A DNA stretch of 64,000 bases, taken from assembly GCF_932294415.1 (NCBI RefSeq), contig NC_065541.1:48772290-48836289 (forward strand), read 5' to 3'. The notes below the pieces were generated by a model. It searched no databases. It worked only from the letters and a program-made list of their open reading frames with translations, and was not told where the DNA came from. The translations under genes were made by a program, and so were the position numbers. Shown piece after piece: positions 59,409 through 64,000 of this stretch (position 1 is its first letter; every line of letters begins with the position of its first letter). The stretch comes from Quercus robur (Eukaryota > Streptophyta > Magnoliopsida > Fagales > Fagaceae).

Positions 59409-59792
59409 TTTTATCCTAAGCATTTCCTCTCAGCACTCCTATCATTGCCTTTATCTTATTTCTCTCATCATTTTATCAATAACAACGCCATCAAATTAAG
59501 AATGACAAAATGTTTTTCTCCCAAAAAAAGAAAAAAAAAGAAAGAATGACAAAATGTCTTCACCCCGTGCCCTACTCCATGCCAGTTTCTCATTCTATGG
59601 GTTGCCATGAACATGATAGTATGTTGACTTGCACATGAGCATGGACCCACTTGTATATTGGTAGTTTGTTTTAGCTTCTCATTTTAGGAAAATAAAAAAG
59701 GCCAGTCATTTATCACTATATTGTTAGTTTCTTATGACTTCATATTTTTTGTAAATAAAAAAAGGCAGGTCATTTGTTGGTAAGAGAGTATA

Positions 59793-60122
59793 TCTATACT
59801 ATTATTTAAAGGGCTTTTTCTGTTTGGATTCCTCATTTTTTTAGTTCAAAAATGCCCTTAGACCTCTATATTTAAGTAGAGATAAAACTACAGGACAATA
59901 TGGTAAAAGTGCAACTCTTTCTTCCACCAAAATGTTGCCTAAAAAATAGGATCACTTTCCTGTTAATTTTCAAATTACTTTATCTACTTATAAATTATAT
60001 TTTCAAAATAAAAATTATATATATATATAAAATTTAAAAAAAAAACAGTTTTTTTTTCTATAAAATAGGACCACTAAAAAAAAAGCCTCATCGCATGCGC
60101 TTTGCACGTGTGGTGAAGCTAG
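59793..60122 (+). mobile_element. Non-autonomous Helitron, copy 2 (330 bp)
   Basis: It is nearly identical to copy 1 with the same ends. The hairpin reads CATCGCATGCGC / GCACGTGTGGTG, slightly better paired than in copy 1. Confidence 0.7.
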
Positions 60123-60504
60123 TTTTATCCTAAGCATTTCCTCTCAGCACTCCTATCATTGCCTTTATCTTATTTCTCTCATCATTTTATCAATAACAAC
60201 GCCATCAAATTAAGAATGACAAAATGTTTTTCTCCCAAAAAAAGAAAAAAAAGAAAGAATGACAAAATGTCTTCACCCCGTGCCCTACTCCACGCCAGTT
60301 TCCCATTCTATGGGTTACCATGAACATGATAGTATGTTGACTTGCACATGAGCATGGACCCACTTGTATATTGGTAGTTTGTTTTAGCTTCTCATTTTAG
60401 GAAAATAAAAAGGCCAGTCATTTATCACTATATTGTTAGTTTCTTATAACTTCATATTTTTTGAAAATAAAAAAAGGCAGGTCATTTGTTGGTAAGAGAG
60501 TATA

Positions 60505-61120
60505 GAAACACAACTTTTGTGCTAGTTTTGTTACAACTCTAATATGATAAATTGTGAGTAGTGGAGAAAAATGATAGGCCCATATAAAAATGATTATCTA
60601 TCACTTACAATCAATCACTTAACAAGTTGTACCAAATTATATTATAAGAACGGTTTATCATTTAGGTCTAAGTTTATAAAAACAAAACCAAAAACAAAAC
60701 ATTGCCCACAGAAAGAGAGACCTACGGACTTGGATTGAGTAAATCTAGAGTCTAGATTGTGCCAACTTATTTAAAAACTTATAATTGTAGTCTGATTTAA
60801 CTATAATTAAATTTTAAACGAGTTGGCACAATTTAGCCCATAGATTTACTCAACTTTCAATCTTAGCTCTTAAATGGAGTGGACACTGTGAGATGGAGAG
60901 ATCCAACAGTAACAGCCTTTGTTCTCAAACCTCGGCAGCAACAGCAACAAAACAACAACAACGGCATGTAAAGTAGAGAGAAGTTGTCGTTTAGGCAGCT
61001 TACATATGAAACTCTGAAGCTATCGCTTAAGAACCATCCAAGTGTATGTTGTTCCTACAAACATATATTCCGCTACTCCCGCTACTTCTATATCTCATTT
61101 CCTCTCATTCCCAACAAACC

Positions 61121-61153
<33 letters not shown>

Positions 61154-61679
61154 ACTACCAACCCATTTTGTTTCTCACTTCTGTTTTTGCCCCCACCATT
61201 TTATTTTTTTTCAAGTCCAATTGCACCCTCTCCCTCCTTTTTTTTTTCTTTTTTTTTGGGTCATGGTTTTTTAGCTTTTGGTGATATTAAAAAAAAAAAA
61301 ATGGTAAATGAGAAGTGGGTGTTATTGGGATTGGTTAGAGTTAAAGAATGAGTAAAAAGGGTGGCATGGAAGTTGGGGCTGTGAATTCAGCTTTTGTTTC
61401 AGCGAGTTCATTGCCACAGTCCATTGTCGTCGAATGCCGATTCCGCTCGCAATCGGCATTCGATTCCTTCTGCATTGCCTCTGAGGCCTTCTCTGAGCAC
61501 CTTTTTTCTCTTTTGCGCCGGTTGCTTTGATTGTTACTTTTTTTTTTTTTTTTATTAAAAGAAAATAAAGCGAAATCGACCCAAAAAAATGATAAAAAGA
61601 TTGAATTTTGTTAAACCCCTTTTGTTCTAGTAGATGTTTGGTTCTTGGCAGGAATATATTCCACTTTTCTGGATTGGTA
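60505..61679 (+). promoter_or_regulatory. Promoter and 5' leader of the WNK-type kinase gene
   Basis: A (CT)n run lies at 61120-61145. The upstream open frames at 60984-61351 and 61348-61530 are non-conserved; they may be leader uORFs or noise. TTCTTGGCAG at 61641-61650 could be the acceptor of a leader intron, which would place the start codon on the second exon. Confidence 0.45.
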
Positions 61680-64000
61680 ATGTCTTGGACAATGGTCGAG
61701 CTCGATCCTGAATACACAGAGAAAGATCCAACCGGTCGATATGTTCGGGTATAGCTAACCTTATTCCTGTGAATTAGAATTATTTTAGACATATTATGAT
61801 CACGTAGTTGAGAATTTTGTATGATGGGTCATTTTTTTGAAGTAGCATTGCATAAAATGGCAGTTTTTGTTGTTAAATTTCTATATAGGTGAGGACCTTG
61901 TGTTTTAAAGTATTGGGTTTTGATAGTCATGTTATTGTTTATCAGAAATTAGATTTATGTGTCAAGTGCTTGGCTTTTTCCTCTTGTGACACTGTGACCT
62001 TGTAAATTTTGATGTTTGGCGGATAATTTGAGCTAATGACCCAAGGCCATGATGCCAGTAACTTTACATAATGCATTGTATTCAATGACTGAAAATTGGG
62101 TTTTGAGGGGCATGTTATTCTTTGTTATGAATTATGTGTTTGATGATTTTCAAGTTTTTACTTTATGCATGATGTTGTAATTGAGTTTTGATTTCTTATT
62201 TTGATGTAACCATCAACAGATTGAGCTAATGGCTCAAGCCTATAGTTAGGAAGCTATTGTTGTTTATTTCCTTGAAGCTCTTGTTGTCATCATTGCCATT
62301 TTGAGGACAAAAAGAGATCTTTGGATTTAGATTGGCCATTTTATTCTTTGTTGGAGATGAGGTCAAATGTTTTTCTCTTATTCATGAACACTTCTCTTTT
62401 GTAACAGTACAATGAAATCTTGGGCAAGGGTGCTTTCAAGACTGTGTATGATTCCAAAACCACTCTTTATCTTTCTTTATTATTTTATTTTCTTTTGATC
62501 TATTTTCTAAGGAGTTATTATCTTTTAAGGGATAAACTTTTTATTAACTTGGAGAATGGTTGTACTTGGGGATTCCTGATTTCTTTTTGCAGTTTTAAGG
62601 CGTTTGATGAAGTTGATGGAATAGAAGTTGCTTGGAACCAAGTTAGGATAGATGATGTCTTGCAGTCACCAGAAGATTTAGAGAAATTGTATTCTGAAGT
62701 TCATCTGCTGAAATCGTTGAAACATGATAACATCGTCAAGTTCTGTAATTCCTGGGTGGATGATAAGAAGAAAACTGTCAACATGATAACCGAGCTCTTC
62801 ACATCTGGGAATCTGAGGCAGTATGTTCTCTTTGTTTGTTTCCTGTCCTGTCTTTAAATTGATTGACAGTATTATGTGTGATTGATACCTTTTGGTGCTC
62901 AGATATCGGAAGAAGCATAAAAATGTTGATATGAAGGCAATAAAGAATTGGGCAAGGCAGATTCTCCGAGGTTTAGTCTATCTTCACAGTCACAATCCAC
63001 CTATAATTCACAGGGACATAAAATGTGACAATATTTTTGTGAATGGAAATCATGGAGAGGTTAAGATTGGAGACCTTGGATTGGCAATTGTTATGCAGCA
63101 GCCTACTGCTCGAAGTGTGATTGGTAAGAGATTTTTTCCCCCTGATGCTCTCCCCTCTACTAGACAGGCTTTATGAAAAGTTGTGAAATCTTCCCTCTTT
63201 TTTTAACATTACATTAGGGACTCCTGAATTTATGGCTCCTGAGCTTTATGAAGAGGAATACAATGAACTTGTTGACATATATTCTTTTGGGATGTGCATG
63301 TTGGAGATGGTTACTTTTGATTACCCATACAGTGAATGCAAAAATCCTGCTCAAATCTATAAGAAGGTTACTTCTGTAAGTTAAGCCACTATCAGTCTAT
63401 CACCATATTCTCTATTGGATGTTTCAGTGTAAAACTTTATGTAAACAACTAATTTATATTCTGATGCATTCTTTCTTAGGGCATTAAACCTGCTTCACTT
63501 AGTAAGGTGAGTGATTACCAAATTAAGGAGTTCATTGAGAAGTGTCTGGTTCCTGCATCAGAGAGATCATCTGCAAAGGAGCTCCTCCAAGACCAATTCC
63601 TTCAAGTTGAGAATCCAAAGGAGCCAATACGTGATCCCTTACAGTTACCTGACCCAAGTCCCAGAGCAAATGGTTTGCTTAAGTCTAGCCCTCTTTCCAT
63701 GGACATAGATACTGACTATAAGCAGCAATCTTTAAGTGCATGTACAGAAAGCATCAATGGGAGTAATCACTGTCCAATTTTGGAATTTCAGAGGACGAAT
63801 ATGAACAATGAATTTAGATTAAAAGGGAAGAAAAATGATGATAACTCAGTATCGTTAACCTTGCGAATTGCTGACTTTTACGGTAAGTTGAGCGTATGGT
63901 TCCTTTTTTTTTTTTGGGGGGGGGGGGGGGGGGTGGGTGGGGTGTTGTTAGAAGTGAACATAGACTTCGATTATTGATAAATATTACTGTTTTGTAGTGT
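61680..64000 (+). CDS. WNK-family serine/threonine kinase, WNK8/10-like (3' end beyond window)
   Basis: Exons are 61680-61748, 62408-62445, 62593-62820, 62903-63123, 63218-63375 and 63480-63882. All introns are GT-AG with matching phases, giving 372 residues before the window edge. ATG 61680 gives [23 protein letters not shown] 61692 is the alternative. WNK kinases lack the usual catalytic lysine and use one in the glycine-rich loop. Here GKGAFKTV (29-36) supplies that lysine and EVAWNQV has no lysine at the usual place. HRDIKCDN (catalytic D150), DLGLA (D169) and [20 protein letters not shown] (activation segment) follow. The C-terminal extension ([28 protein letters not shown]) matches the WNK OSR-like region. 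Exon 2 is only 38 bp. A possible next exon begins at 63998 after TTTTGTAG. The last intron has a T12-G18 tract. Confidence 0.92.

Larger units (their letters stand above)
59072..60504. repeat. 717 bp tandem duplication containing two Helitron copies
   Basis: The word ACTATTATTTAAAGGGC occurs at 59081 and 59798 (period 717), and the two units align to GGTAAGAGAGTATA at both ends with only a few differences. Each unit holds a Helitron of about 330 bp followed by the same 380 bp of flank. So the segment was duplicated as a block, not by two Helitron insertions. Confidence 0.92.

Noticed and set aside
61322-61792. 156-residue minus-strand frame and 60-residue plus-strand frame near the WNK start
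   Set aside because: The minus frame is antisense to WNK exon 1 and leader; the plus one is at most a uORF.

Overview
This window is nuclear DNA of a flowering plant, most likely a woody eudicot. The evidence is AT-rich spacers, split genes with GT-AG introns, a nuclear tRNA gene and a dense load of plant transposons (Copia, hAT, CACTA-like, Harbinger MITE, Helitron). A rosid tree is my guess from protein feel; the sequence alone does not fix the species.

Four protein genes and one tRNA gene look real. From left to right: an aluminium-activated malate transporter (ALMT, + strand, 17345-19415, six exons); an LRAT/NC-domain protein of the LEAD-SENSITIVE 1 type (- strand, 26934 to 23246, two exons); the bifunctional L-fucokinase/GDP-fucose pyrophosphorylase FKGP (- strand, 34553 to 28472, seven exons, one with a GC-AG intron); tRNA-Val(AAC) (- strand, 34982-34910); and a WNK-family kinase of the WNK8/10 type (+ strand, from 61680, cut by the right window edge). 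They act separately: anion transport, a thiol-hydrolase-like fold, L-fucose salvage for cell-wall and glycoprotein sugars, and kinase signalling. I see no pathway linking them.

The rest is mostly mobile DNA. 1-2225 is the 3' end of a Sirevirus-like Copia element with its LTR. 2226-7200 is spacer with a Helitron and two fold-back elements. 7200-17045 is a roughly 1 kb tandem duplication upstream of ALMT whose first copy is split by a complete but decayed 7.7 kb Copia element (8198-15899, TSD GTTCT). 21023-21900 is a threefold tandem repeat with a lengthening A-tract.

37626-56919 is a nested stack. A decayed Copia element (TSD ATATA) holds a CACTA-like fragment. That fragment holds an hAT element, which in turn holds a 7.26 kb retrotransposon (TSD ATAAA) with an intact gag, a second plant-specific ORF and no pol. 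A Harbinger-type MITE (TSD TTA) sits in the same gap. To the right lie a 1.25 kb fold-back element and a 717 bp tandem duplication carrying two Helitron copies.

The part most worth a second look is the gag-plus-extra-ORF, pol-less retrotransposon inside the nest. Next is the recurring palindrome TCGATCGATCGA, found in three separate LTR elements of the window. All alignments were made by eye; identities are approximate.
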